DNA from: Kitasatospora albolonga
GTDB lineage: Bacteria; Actinomycetota; Actinomycetes; Streptomycetales; Streptomycetaceae
NCBI GenBank assembly: GCA_002082585.1
Contig: CP020563.1
Coordinates: forward strand, 7,248,001-7,312,000
Direction: 5' to 3'
Length of the DNA stretch: 64,000 nucleotides
Shown: positions 27,345-35,349 of the stretch, in pieces
How positions within the stretch are numbered: the stretch's first letter is position 1
Layout: each line of letters starts with the position of its first letter
Program-made: the position numbers and the translations under genes
Notes under the pieces: generated by a model
What the model was told of the DNA's origin: nothing
Seen by the model: the letters and a program-made list of their open reading frames with translations, nothing else
Databases searched by the model: none

Positions 27345-28520
27345 ATGCGCTTCCGCCACCCGGACGGCTCCACGGTCCACCTCGCGTACTGCACCAACGT
27401 CCACCCCGCCGAGACCCTGGACGGCGTCCGCGCCCAGCTCCGCGACCACTGCGAACCCGTACGCCGCCGCCTCGGCCGGGACCGGCTCGGCATCGGCCTC
27501 TGGCTCGCCCGGGACGCCGCCCGCGCCCTGACCAACGACCCCGCCGAACTCCGCGCCCTGCGCGCCGAACTCGACAGCCGGGGCCTCGAAGTGGTCACCC
27601 TCAACGGCTTCCCGTACGAGGGGTTCGGCGCCGACGAGGTCAAGTACCGGGTCTACCGGCCGGACTGGACCGAACCCGACCGCCTCGCCCACACCACCGA
27701 CCTCGCCCGCCTCCTGGCCGCCCTCCTCCCCGACGACGTCACCGAAGGCACCATCTCCACGCTCCCGCTCGCCTGGCGCACCCCCTACGCCACCGACCCC
27801 GGGGCCGCCCGCACCGCACGCACCGCCCTCACCACGCTCGCCCAGCGCCTGGACGCCCTCGCCGAACTCACCGGCAAGTCCGTCCGCGTCGGCCTCGAAC
27901 CGGAACCGGGCTGCACCGTGGAGACCACCGCCGACGCCATCGCCCCGCTCACCGACGTCGGCCACGACCGCATCGGCATCTGCGTCGACACCTGTCACCT
28001 CGCCACCTCCTTCGAGGAACCGGACACCGCGCTCGACGCCCTGACCGCCGCGGGCATCCCGGTCGTCAAGTCCCAGCTCTCCGCCGCCCTGCACGCCGAA
28101 CACCCCCACCTGCCCGAGGTCCGCGCCGCGCTCGCCGCCTTCGCCGAACCGCGCTTCCTCCACCAGACCCGCACGCGCACCGCCGCCGGGCTGCGCGGCA
28201 CCGACGACCTGGACGAGGCGATCGTCGGCGGGGCGCTCCCGGACTCCACCCCCTGGCGCGCCCACTTCCACGTGCCGCTGCACGCGCCGCCCGCGCCCCC
28301 GCTCACCTCCACGCTCCCCGTGCTCCGTACGGCGCTGGCCCGGCTCGTCGGGGGAGCGGTGCCGCTGACCCGGCACCTGGAGGTGGAGACGTACACCTGG
28401 CAGGCGCTCCCCGCCGAACTGCGCCCCCGCACCCGCACCCAGCTCGCGGACGGGATCGCCGCCGAACTCACCCTCGCCCGCGACCTCCTGGTCGACCTCG
28501 GCCTCAAGGAGCTGCCATGA
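27345..28520 (+). CDS. eboE: metabolite traffic protein EboE (TIM-barrel)
   Basis: A 391-residue AP_endonuc_2-like TIM barrel. The start FRHPDGSTVHLAYCTNVHPAE is highly characteristic of EboE. Likely metal ligands are in GLEPEPGCTVETT (Glu) and GICVDTCHLATSFE (Asp/His). The FRVPLHAP-type segment appears as HFHVPLHAPPAPPL near residue 305. It overlaps the phosphodiesterase gene by 4 nt. No reaction has been proven for the family; the barrel suggests isomerase or hydrolase chemistry. Confidence 0.85.
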   Translation: MRFRHPDGSTVHLAYCTNVHPAETLDGVRAQLRDHCEPVRRRLGRDRLGIGLWLARDAARALTNDPAELRALRAELDSRGLEVVTLNGFPYEGFGADEVKYRVYRPDWTEPDRLAHTTDLARLLAALLPDDVTEGTISTLPLAWRTPYATDPGAARTARTALTTLAQRLDALAELTGKSVRVGLEPEPGCTVETTADAIAPLTDVGHDRIGICVDTCHLATSFEEPDTALDALTAAGIPVVKSQLSAALHAEHPHLPEVRAALAAFAEPRFLHQTRTRTAAGLRGTDDLDEAIVGGALPDSTPWRAHFHVPLHAPPAPPLTSTLPVLRTALARLVGGAVPLTRHLEVETYTWQALPAELRPRTRTQLADGIAAELTLARDLLVDLGLKELP

Positions 28521-29938
28521 CCAAGGACGACCCCGGAACCACCACGGGCACGGCGGACCACCAGGGCCCCACCCCCCTCCTCGTCCTCGACGTCGTCGGC
28601 CTCACCCCGCAGCTGCTCACCCACATGCCCCACCTCACGGCGCTGGCGGAGCAGGGCGCGCAGGCCCCTCTCTCCACCGTGCTGCCCGCCGTCACCTGCG
28701 CCGCCCAGTCCACCTTCCTCACCGGCACCATGCCCGCCGAACACGGCATCGTCGCCAACGGCTGGTACTTCCGCGAACTGGGCGACGTCCTGCTCTGGCG
28801 CCAGCACAACGGGCTCGTCGAGGGCGACAAGCTCTGGGACGCCGCCCGCCGCGCCCACCCCGGCTACACCGTCGCCAACATCTGCTGGTGGTACGCGATG
28901 GGCGCCGACACCGACTGGACCGTCACCCCACGCCCCGTCTACTACGCCGACGGCCGCAAGGAACCCGACTGCTACACCCGGCCCCCCGCCCTGCACGACG
29001 AACTGACCGAGAAACTCGGCACGTTCCCCCTCTTCCACTTCTGGGGCCCCGGCGCCGACCTGGTCTCCTCCCAATGGATCATCGACGCCACCCGCCACAT
29101 CATCGCCACCCGCACCCCCGACCTCGCCCTCTGCTATCTGCCGCACCTGGACTACGACCTCCAGCGCTACGGCCCCGACGACCCCCGCTCCCACCGGGCC
29201 GCCGCCGACCTCGACCGGGCCCTGGCCCCGCTGCTGGCCGACGCCCGTGCCGAAGGCCGTACGGTCGTCGCGCTCTCCGAATACGGCATCACCCGCGTCA
29301 GCCGACCGGTCGACATCAACCGGGCGCTGCGCCGGGCGGGCCTGCTGGAGGTGCACACGCAGGACGGCATGGAGTACCTCGACCCGATGGCCTCCCGCGC
29401 CTTCGCCGTCGCGGACCACCAGCTCGCCCACATCTACGTACGCCGTCCGGAGGACCTGGAGGCGGTCCGCGCGGCCTTGGCGGACCTGCCCGGCATCGAC
29501 CAGCTCCTGGACGACGAGGGCAAGAAGGCGCACCACCTGGACCACCCCCGCTCCGGGGAGCTGGTCGCCGTGGCGGAGAAGGACGCCTGGTTCACGTACT
29601 ACTACTGGCTCGACGACGCACGCGCCCCCGACTTCGCCCAGCTCGTCGAGATCCACCGCAAACCCGGCTACGACCCCGTCGAGCTGTTCATGGACCCCGA
29701 GGACCCCTACGTACGGCTCAAGGCCGTCTCGGCGGTCGCCCGCAAGAAGCTCGGCCTGCGCTACCGCATGGCGGTCGTCCCCCTGGACCCCTCACCTATT
29801 CGCGGCAGCCACGGCCGCCTCCCCGAGAGCGACGACGAAGGTCCGCTCATCCTCTGCTCCACCCCCCACACGTTCACCGACCGGGTCAGGGCCACCGAAG
29901 TGAAGTCCCTGCTCCTCCAGCTTGCCGGACTGCACTGA
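28517..29938 (+). CDS. eboF: nucleotide pyrophosphatase/phosphodiesterase-like protein (EboF)
   Basis: Alkaline-phosphatase-superfamily hydrolase of 473 residues. The metal-binding start is LLVLDVVGLTP. The nucleophile threonine segment is LPAVTCAAQSTFLTGTMPAEHG, followed by NGWYFRELGDVLLWRQHNG. Further metal ligands are in YLPHLDYDLQRYG and ALSEYGITRV, and in GSHGRLPES at the C-terminus. No signal peptide is seen, so it is cytosolic. In the ebo context it would cleave a phosphodiester or pyrophosphate, perhaps a nucleotide-activated or prenyl-diphosphate intermediate (inference). It starts 4 nt inside EboE. Confidence 0.85.
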   Translation: MTKDDPGTTTGTADHQGPTPLLVLDVVGLTPQLLTHMPHLTALAEQGAQAPLSTVLPAVTCAAQSTFLTGTMPAEHGIVANGWYFRELGDVLLWRQHNGLVEGDKLWDAARRAHPGYTVANICWWYAMGADTDWTVTPRPVYYADGRKEPDCYTRPPALHDELTEKLGTFPLFHFWGPGADLVSSQWIIDATRHIIATRTPDLALCYLPHLDYDLQRYGPDDPRSHRAAADLDRALAPLLADARAEGRTVVALSEYGITRVSRPVDINRALRRAGLLEVHTQDGMEYLDPMASRAFAVADHQLAHIYVRRPEDLEAVRAALADLPGIDQLLDDEGKKAHHLDHPRSGELVAVAEKDAWFTYYYWLDDARAPDFAQLVEIHRKPGYDPVELFMDPEDPYVRLKAVSAVARKKLGLRYRMAVVPLDPSPIRGSHGRLPESDDEGPLILCSTPHTFTDRVRATEVKSLLLQLAGLH

Positions 29939-30013
29939 CAATCCCCGTCACGCACCCGGTACCGCACCGCTCACCCCACGTCCCGTCACGTCATCCAAAG
30001 GAGCCACGCGAAC

Positions 30014-31099
30014 ATGAGCCGCACCTCCAAGGACACCGAACTCGCCCGCAGACTCAGCCGCCGCAACATCCTCGGTGTCGCCGCCGGAGCCACCGCCGCC
30101 ACGATCATCGGCACGGCGACCGCCCAGGCCGCCGCAGCCCAGGGACCCGCCAAGGGCCCCGGTCACGGACACGACCACGGGCATGGTCACGGCAAGGGCA
30201 AGGGGAAGCCCGTCCTGCCCCCCGGCCGCCTCGGCATCCAGCTCTACAGCCTCCGCGACAAGATCTCCACGCTCGGCTTCGCCCCCGTCTTCGCCGAGCT
30301 GGAGAAGTACGGCTACGACGAGATCGAGCTCGCGGGCTACACCCAGGGCTCCGCCGGCCCCATCACCCTCGCCCAGCTCAAGCGGCTGGCCAAGGACCAC
30401 GGCCTCAACCCGATCGGCAGCCACGTCGGCTACTACGACGACAACAACCCCGGCGCCTACACCTTCGCCCAGAACCTGGAGAAGGTCCTCGACGACGCCC
30501 AGGCCCTCGGCCTCAAGCACATCGGCACGGCCTCGGGCCCGTTCCGCTACGGCTCCACGGTCGACGGCTGGAAGCGGGCGGCCGAGGACTTCAACACGTA
30601 CGGGGCCGCCGCCCGCAGGCGCGGCATGAAGTTCTACCAGCACAACCACGCCGAGGAGTTCTCTTTCGCGACCGACAAGCCGAAGGTGCGCCTGTACGAC
30701 GTGCTGCTCGCCGAGACCGATCCCGACCTGGTCTATCTGGAGATGGACATCTACTGGGCGTACTGCGCGCAGTTCCGGTTCAGCAAGCGCGTGGACGGCA
30801 CCCGGGCCCCGCTCGACCCGCTGAAGTACGTCCTCAAGTACCCGAACCGCTACCCCCTCTTCCACGTCAAGGACGGCGTCCGCGACGACACGACGCGCGA
30901 CGGATACCGCATGTCGGACGTCGGCGACGGGGACATCGACTACAGGACGTTCCTGTCCAAGGTGACCAACAGGACCCACCACGGCCGGAGCTACCACCAC
31001 TGGCAGGCCGAGCACGACAACCCGGTCGACTCGCTCGCCTTCGCCCGGAAGTCCAGCGAGCACCTGCACTCCCTGAGGGCGGGCCGCTGCGGCGACTGA
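30014..31099 (+). CDS. Tat-exported sugar phosphate isomerase/epimerase-like TIM barrel
   Basis: A 361-residue protein with a clear Tat signal (SRRNILGVAAGATAATIIG, R16-R17) followed by AQAAAAQ. A His/Gly/Lys-rich linker of about 25 residues (HGHDHGHGHGKGKGK) precedes the barrel. The barrel begins RLGIQLYSLRDK and has metal-ligand-like segments YQHNHAEEFSF, LEMDIYWAYC, PLFHVKDG and YHHWQAEHD. Export of a folded, metal-loaded enzyme fits the Tat route. It lies 75 nt after EboF with AAAGGAG before the ATG. It may finish the pathway outside the cytoplasm, consistent with an export role for the operon. Confidence 0.88.
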   Translation: MSRTSKDTELARRLSRRNILGVAAGATAATIIGTATAQAAAAQGPAKGPGHGHDHGHGHGKGKGKPVLPPGRLGIQLYSLRDKISTLGFAPVFAELEKYGYDEIELAGYTQGSAGPITLAQLKRLAKDHGLNPIGSHVGYYDDNNPGAYTFAQNLEKVLDDAQALGLKHIGTASGPFRYGSTVDGWKRAAEDFNTYGAAARRRGMKFYQHNHAEEFSFATDKPKVRLYDVLLAETDPDLVYLEMDIYWAYCAQFRFSKRVDGTRAPLDPLKYVLKYPNRYPLFHVKDGVRDDTTRDGYRMSDVGDGDIDYRTFLSKVTNRTHHGRSYHHWQAEHDNPVDSLAFARKSSEHLHSLRAGRCGD

Positions 31100-31116
31100 C
31101 GCGCGCCGTGCATGCG

Positions 31117-31150
31117 GGACCGGCGGGGCTACCCGATGCCCTGCCGGTCC
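31117..31150. terminator. bidirectional terminator after ebo-like operon
   Basis: GGACCGGCGGGGC pairs with GCCCTGCCGGTCC, with one G-T wobble among 13 pairs and an 8-nt loop. It lies between convergent genes and overlaps the last codons of the DUF2254 gene. Confidence 0.7.
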
Positions 31151-32433
31151 GGCAGCAGGGCGAACTCCCGGTCGGCGGCCACCGGAACGGTCCGCTCCAC
31201 GGCCTGGACCAGCAGTGCCCGGTGCCGTACCAGCGGCTGCTTCCGCTCCTCCGGCGCCAGCAGCAGCAGATCGTCCAGCCCCGCCAGCAGCCGCCGTGAC
31301 ACCTGGGGGCTCCCGGCCACACACCAGCGGATCTCCTCGAAGGCCAGATCCACCAGGTCCTCCCACCCCGGCCCCTCCTGCACCAGCCGCACCTTCCCCG
31401 CCCGGTCCCGGTGGTGGACGGTACCGAGCGGCAGCCGCACCACGGTCGCGAGGAACTGCACGATCCGGTCCAGGCACTGGACGGCGGTGGTCGGGTCGTT
31501 CACGGAGGTCGACAGGGCCCGCAGCGCGATGTCGGTGAGCTGGCGCAGCCCGAACGCCAGATCCTGGTGCAGGGTGCGCTCCACCGAGACGGAGACCGCC
31601 GACCCCAGGCGGTGCCGTGGAGGTACGGCGCCGCCGTGGACAGCGAGCACCGGGGTCCCCGGCACCACGAAGTCCCCGATCCGGGGGATCAGCCGCAGGA
31701 CGACACCCTGCCGCCGCGCGGCCCGGACCAGCCGCGCCGTGTTCACGTCCCGCAGCACCCCGGCCCGCCCCTCGTGCACCACCCGCCCGGTCTCCGGCCC
31801 CAGCACCTCGGGCCCGCCCGGCCCCCTGGGCATCCGGCCGAGCACCCGGAACGAGTCCCGGGCGATCCGGTCGACGACCGGCCCGACCTGCATGAGCCGC
31901 AGCGTCGAGCTCACGTAGATGATGAACAGCAGCAGGCTCAGCCCGACGAGCACCAGCGTGAGCAGGCTCTGCAACAGGGGGACCGAGACCACCTGGCGCG
32001 GGTCGGTCTCACCCTCGTACGAGGCCAGGACCAGCAGCGAGAAGAGGAACGTCGCGAGGAACACCGTCAGCGTGAGCTTGCTGATCCGGCTGCGGACGAA
32101 GATCCGCACCACCCGGGGCGTGAGCTGCCCGCTGGCCATCTGCACGGCGACCAGCGAGATGCTGAACACCACACCGATGAAGGTCATCATGGCCGAGCTG
32201 ATCTGAGTGACGATCGTCTTCGCGTCCTGGGAGAACGAGATCAGGCCGCCGAGCTCGTCGTACGCCTCCTCCCGCTGGAAGAACGCGACGATCTCCTCGT
32301 CGATCTCGGAAGCGGCCAGCCACAGCACGAACACACAGACGAACCCCAGCGTCGGGGCGAACCAGAACGTGTCGCGCAGATGCTCGCGCAGGGGAGACAG
32401 CGGACGGGGCCGGCGGTAGCCGCGATCAGTCAT
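31129..32433 (-). CDS. DUF2254 integral membrane protein
   Basis: A 434-residue membrane protein. Four hydrophobic helices fill residues ~20-220 (for example GFVCVFVLWLAASEIDEE and ISSAMMTFIGVVFSISLVAV). The DUF2254 hallmark is FSISLVAVQMASGQLTPRVV, followed by a soluble C-terminal half with TLHQDLAFGLRQLTDIALRALSTSVNDPTTA. The ATG at 32433 gives MTDRGYRRPR; the longer in-frame start at 32604 would reach into the tRNA promoter and is rejected. The function of DUF2254 is unknown. Confidence 0.9.
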   Translation of the reverse strand: MTDRGYRRPRPLSPLREHLRDTFWFAPTLGFVCVFVLWLAASEIDEEIVAFFQREEAYDELGGLISFSQDAKTIVTQISSAMMTFIGVVFSISLVAVQMASGQLTPRVVRIFVRSRISKLTLTVFLATFLFSLLVLASYEGETDPRQVVSVPLLQSLLTLVLVGLSLLLFIIYVSSTLRLMQVGPVVDRIARDSFRVLGRMPRGPGGPEVLGPETGRVVHEGRAGVLRDVNTARLVRAARRQGVVLRLIPRIGDFVVPGTPVLAVHGGAVPPRHRLGSAVSVSVERTLHQDLAFGLRQLTDIALRALSTSVNDPTTAVQCLDRIVQFLATVVRLPLGTVHHRDRAGKVRLVQEGPGWEDLVDLAFEEIRWCVAGSPQVSRRLLAGLDDLLLLAPEERKQPLVRHRALLVQAVERTVPVAADREFALLPDRQGIG

Positions 32434-32607
32434 GGACGCGAAGGTAGCCCCGCGACCTCCCCGGACCGCGGAGGCCGAGGTCGTACGGCACGCCGCACCC
32501 CACTGACCACCGGATATGCACCCGATACGCAGGTGAAACGCACTCCGAACCCCTGGTATTGTTTTCCATGTCGCCGCGGGGAACACACCGCGAACGGCAG
32601 ACACCTT

Positions 32608-32692
32608 GTCCGGGTGGCGGAATGGCAGACGCGCTAGCTTGAGGTGCTAGTGCCCTTTATCGGGCGTGGGGGTTCAAGTCCCCCCTCGGACA
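32608..32692 (+). tRNA. tRNA-Leu (anticodon GAG)
   Basis: An 85-nt class II tRNA. The acceptor stem is GTCCGGG with CTCGGAC (one G-T wobble) and discriminator A. The D arm begins TGGCGGAATGG, the anticodon arm is CTAGC-TTGAGGT-GCTAG with GAG at 32641-32643, and there is a long variable arm GCCCTTTATCGGGC. The T arm is GGGGG-TTCAAGT-CCCCC. CCA is not encoded. Confidence 0.96.
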
Positions 32693-32716
32693 CTGAGGCC
32701 AATCGACCAGATGAAG

Positions 32717-32749
32717 CCGGTCAAAGCAGCGTTATGTTGCTTTGACCGG
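32717..32749 (+). terminator. Rho-independent terminator of tRNA-Leu
   Basis: CCGGTCAAAGCA and TGCTTTGACCGG form a 12-bp perfect stem around a ~9-nt loop, followed by TTTCTTC. It starts 25 nt after the tRNA end. Confidence 0.85.
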
Positions 32750-33030
32750 TTTCTTCGTCGTGGTGGGCGAGGTGCAGGCTTCCGGTTCAATGCCGTCGGC
32801 GGACCGGAACGTTCCCGACCACTCGCAGGTGGTGTGCCCGCCGTGCCCCACGCACACGAGCCGGGCCGCGGTGAAGGTGCCCCGCGGCCCGTCCGCGGTG
32901 GCGGTGCCGAGACCGAGACGTTCAGGATCGAGAAGGTGACGGAGAACATGAACCCCTTGCCCGGCAGGCCGAAAAGGATCTGTCGCTGCCGGGCGGTGAG
33001 CCGAGGTGGTTCCCTGCCTCTCTGGCGGTC
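32732..33030 (-). pseudogene. probable frameshifted coding remnant
   Basis: On the minus strand two adjacent frames look coding over different halves. One, about 33009-32915, reads LTARQRQILFGLPGKGFMFS and continues VTFSILNVSVS. The other, about 32915-32732, reads RGTFTAARLVCVGHGGHTTC then EWSGTFRSADG. Joining them needs a frameshift near 32910-32920. The second frame ends in a stop inside the tRNA terminator region. I do not recognise the protein; it could be a small secreted or membrane protein. Sequencing error cannot be excluded. Confidence 0.35.
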
Positions 33031-33143
33031 GGATCGCTGAAGGTGCTGTCAGGGGCGTGGCAGCTGGTGCGACCAGAGGGGCCGAGGCCACTCCGGCCGG
33101 AAGAATCGCGGAGCGCGCGGCGCGGGTGCCGGTCGGAGCCCCG

Positions 33144-33497
33144 CTAAGGTGTGTCCCGCTCCGCCGCCTCGGCGATGTGCTTGATGCGGGCAAGACGCCG
33201 GTCCCAGTCGGCGGCGAGCGCGGCCATCCACTGCGCCGTCGCGTTCAGGGCGTCCGGCCGCACCGCGTACCGGACCTCGCGGCCGACCCGCCTGCTGGAG
33301 ACGAGACCGGCCGCGTCCAGCACCGCCAGGTGCTTGACCACGGCCTGCCGCGAGACGGGAAGCCTTCCGGCGAGCACGGTCGCGGTGGTCTCGTCCCGCT
33401 CGGCGAGGACATCCAGCAGCTGACGCCGGGTCGGCTCGGCGAGCGCGGCGAGAACACCGTCGACCGCGTTGGCGGCGTCGCGGGGCTCGCTCGTCAC
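33144..33497 (-). CDS. ArsR-family transcriptional regulator
   Basis: A 117-residue winged-helix repressor: ALAEPTRRQLLDVLAERDET, then the recognition helix LPVSRQAVVKHLAVLDAAGL and the wing SSRRVGREVRYAV. There is no metal-binding cysteine motif, so it belongs to the metal-independent SRPBCC-partner group. GTG 33497 overlaps the stop of the upstream SRPBCC gene, making a two-gene operon. The two 16-bp palindromes upstream (33966-33981 and 34000-34015) are its probable operators. Confidence 0.9.
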   Translation of the reverse strand: MTSEPRDAANAVDGVLAALAEPTRRQLLDVLAERDETTATVLAGRLPVSRQAVVKHLAVLDAAGLVSSRRVGREVRYAVRPDALNATAQWMAALAADWDRRLARIKHIAEAAERDTP

Positions 33498-33937
33498 TCG
33501 GACCGCTCGACGCGCTCCTTGAACGCGTCGAGCACCTGCGGCCAGCCGCCGACGTTGTCCTGAAAAGCCTTTCGCCGCAGCTCCTCGGAGGCGACCAGTG
33601 CCCCGAACCCGCTCTCGACGACGCGCAGCCGTGTCTTGTCACCCTCCGCGATCAGCGTGAACTCCACCAGCGTGCTGTTGTCCGCGGTGAGCTCCTTGCC
33701 CGGGAAGGCGCTGGCCCAGCGGTAGGCCACGTACGTCGGCGGCTCGACTTTCTCCACGCGCACCGGGAAGTCACCGTACTCGGGGTCCTTCACCACCAGT
33801 GTCTCGCCCGGCTTCGCCAGGATGCCGGCCGCGGCCGCCGGGTCGGAGACCCAGAATCCCGGCTCGGCCACCAGTGGCCAGACCCGTTCCACGGGAGCCG
33901 CAATCAGGGTCTCGCGTTCGATCAGTTCCTCGCTCAT
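33494..33937 (-). CDS. SRPBCC (AHSA1-like) domain protein
   Basis: A 147-residue START-like lipid- or ligand-binding protein. The N-terminus reads ERETLIAAPVERVWPLVAEP, and the C-terminus ends in an amphipathic helix (FQDNVGGWPQVLDAFKERVE), typical of AHSA1-type domains. ATG 33937 is preceded by GAGGAG at good spacing. It is the first gene of an operon with an ArsR regulator, a very common pairing in actinobacteria. The ligand is unknown. Confidence 0.9.
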   Translation of the reverse strand: MSEELIERETLIAAPVERVWPLVAEPGFWVSDPAAAAGILAKPGETLVVKDPEYGDFPVRVEKVEPPTYVAYRWASAFPGKELTADNSTLVEFTLIAEGDKTRLRVVESGFGALVASEELRRKAFQDNVGGWPQVLDAFKERVERSE

Positions 33938-33963
33938 GGCGAACTCCTCGGTCGATACCAAAC

Positions 33964-34017
33964 GTGCAACCCAAGGGTTGCATGTCCAGTCGCAGACGCG
34001 CAACCCTTGGGTTGCAC
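33964..34017. promoter_or_regulatory. two mirror-image 16-bp palindromes (ArsR operators)
   Basis: GCAACCCAAGGGTTGC (33966-33981) and GCAACCCTTGGGTTGC (34000-34015) are palindromic sites and are also exact reverse complements of each other. Together they make a long inverted repeat with 18-bp arms (33964-33981 and 34000-34017). Their centres are 34 bp apart. They lie 29 bp upstream of the SRPBCC start codon, suiting repression by the ArsR protein. Confidence 0.75.
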
Positions 34018-34229
34018 AAGGTGGGGTCCGAGGCGTCGTACGTGTTGGGCTCCGGGCCGCACAGCGCCCGGCCGTAGATCTCGGCGTCGGTGCCGGGGCC
34101 TCATCCGGAGGGCATCGGCGCGGCCTCACCGGTCTCGCCGGTGCCTGGCGTGTGCGCGGCAAGGGCAGGCGGGCGCCCCTCCTGTCACGATCCGGTCTCG
34201 GACGCGGAGGAGGGTCTTGTTTTCAGCCA

Positions 34230-34265
34230 TGTAATCGATTCCAATCATGCCTGTAATCGATTCCA
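34230..34265. promoter_or_regulatory. paired LacI-type operators
   Basis: Two identical 14-bp sites, TGTAATCGATTCCA, occupy 34230-34243 and 34252-34265. Each has dyad symmetry around CG (TGnAATCGATTnCA), the usual LacI/GalR form. Their centres are 22 bp apart, two helical turns, placing the dimers on the same DNA face. They lie ~70 bp upstream of the LacI-family start. Confidence 0.8.
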
Positions 34266-34332
34266 CGGCGTCGTGCGAGCGCACCAACCCTGGTTTCGAG
34301 GTGTACGGAAACCACAAGGAGGTGGTCCGGAC

Positions 34333-35349
34333 ATGGCGAGCATCAAAGATGTCGCGGCCCAGGCGGGGGTCTCCGTCGCCACGGTCTCGCGGGTGCTGAA
34401 CAGCCATCCGTCCGTCAGTGCCGAGGCGCGCACCCGTGTCCTCGCCGCCGTCGACGCCCTCGGCTACCGGCCCAACGCCGTGGCCCGCTCCCTGCGCACC
34501 GCGCAGACCCGGACGCTCGGCCTGGTCATCAGTGACGTACTCAATCCGTACTTCACCGAGCTGGCCCGCTTCGTCGAGGAGGAGGCCCGCGCGCTCGGCT
34601 ACAGCGTCATCATCGGCAACGCCGACGAGCGGCCCGAGCTCCAGGACCACCACATCCGCACCCTCATCGACCGCAGGATCGACGGGCTGCTCGTCTCGCC
34701 CGCCGACGGTGGCTCGCCGCTGATGCGGGAGGTCTCCCTGAGCGGTACGCCGATGGTCTTCGTCGACCGCTGGATTCCGGGCATCGACGTGCCCGTCGTC
34801 CGGGCCGACGGCACGGGGGCGGTCAAGGACCTGGTGGCGCACCTCCACGAGCTCGGCCACCGCAGGCTCGCGATCATCGCCGGGCCCGCGGCCACCACCA
34901 CCGGCAACGAGCGCGTCGAGGCGTTCCGGGAGGCCCTGCGGGAGCTCGGCCTCGCCCTGCCCGACGCCTACATCGGGCAGGGCGACTTCCAGGCCGCCAG
35001 CGGACGGCGGGCCACCGAGGGCTTCCTCGCCCTTCCCGAGCCGCCCGAGGTCGTGTTCGCCGCCGACAACCTGATGGCGCTCGGCGCGCTGGACGCGATC
35101 CGGGCCCGGGGGCTGCGGGTCCCCGACGACATCGCGCTCGCCGCCTTCGACGACATCCCGTGGTTCGTCCACACGGACCCGCCGATCACCACCGTCGCCC
35201 AGCCCACCGCGGAGCTGGCGCGGGCCGCCGTCCGCGCGCTGGCCGACCTGATCGAAGGACGGACCCCGCAGTCCGTCACCCTGCCCGCCCGTCTCGTCGT
35301 ACGCCGCTCGTGCGGCCAGGACGCGACCGACCAGAGGAGCACCCGGTGA
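34333..35349 (+). CDS. LacI-family repressor of the ribose-type operon
   Basis: A 338-residue regulator. The helix-turn-helix is SIKDVAAQAGVSVATVSRVLN with hinge helix RPNAVARSLRTAQT, then a periplasmic-binding-protein-like sensor (GLVISDVLNPYFTELARFVE, VVFAADNLMALGALDA). ATG 34333 has AGGAGG about 10 nt upstream. Its GTG-start neighbour overlaps its stop. Two matched operators precede it, so autoregulation is likely. A ribose or related sugar is the probable inducer, from rbsK and rbsD downstream. Confidence 0.93.
   Translation: MASIKDVAAQAGVSVATVSRVLNSHPSVSAEARTRVLAAVDALGYRPNAVARSLRTAQTRTLGLVISDVLNPYFTELARFVEEEARALGYSVIIGNADERPELQDHHIRTLIDRRIDGLLVSPADGGSPLMREVSLSGTPMVFVDRWIPGIDVPVVRADGTGAVKDLVAHLHELGHRRLAIIAGPAATTTGNERVEAFREALRELGLALPDAYIGQGDFQAASGRRATEGFLALPEPPEVVFAADNLMALGALDAIRARGLRVPDDIALAAFDDIPWFVHTDPPITTVAQPTAELARAAVRALADLIEGRTPQSVTLPARLVVRRSCGQDATDQRSTR

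Noticed and set aside
32608..32749. tRNA-Leu 3' end considered as an attachment site of an integrated element.
   Set aside because: No integrase and no second copy of the tRNA 3' end was noticed in the window; the downstream repeat is explained as a terminator hairpin.
34018..34120. Minus-strand stretch reading AEIYGRALCGPEPNTYDASD upstream of the SRPBCC gene, looking weakly coding.
   Set aside because: I cannot match it to any family, it has no clear start, and it runs into the operator region. Probably a chance frame or an unrecognisable remnant.
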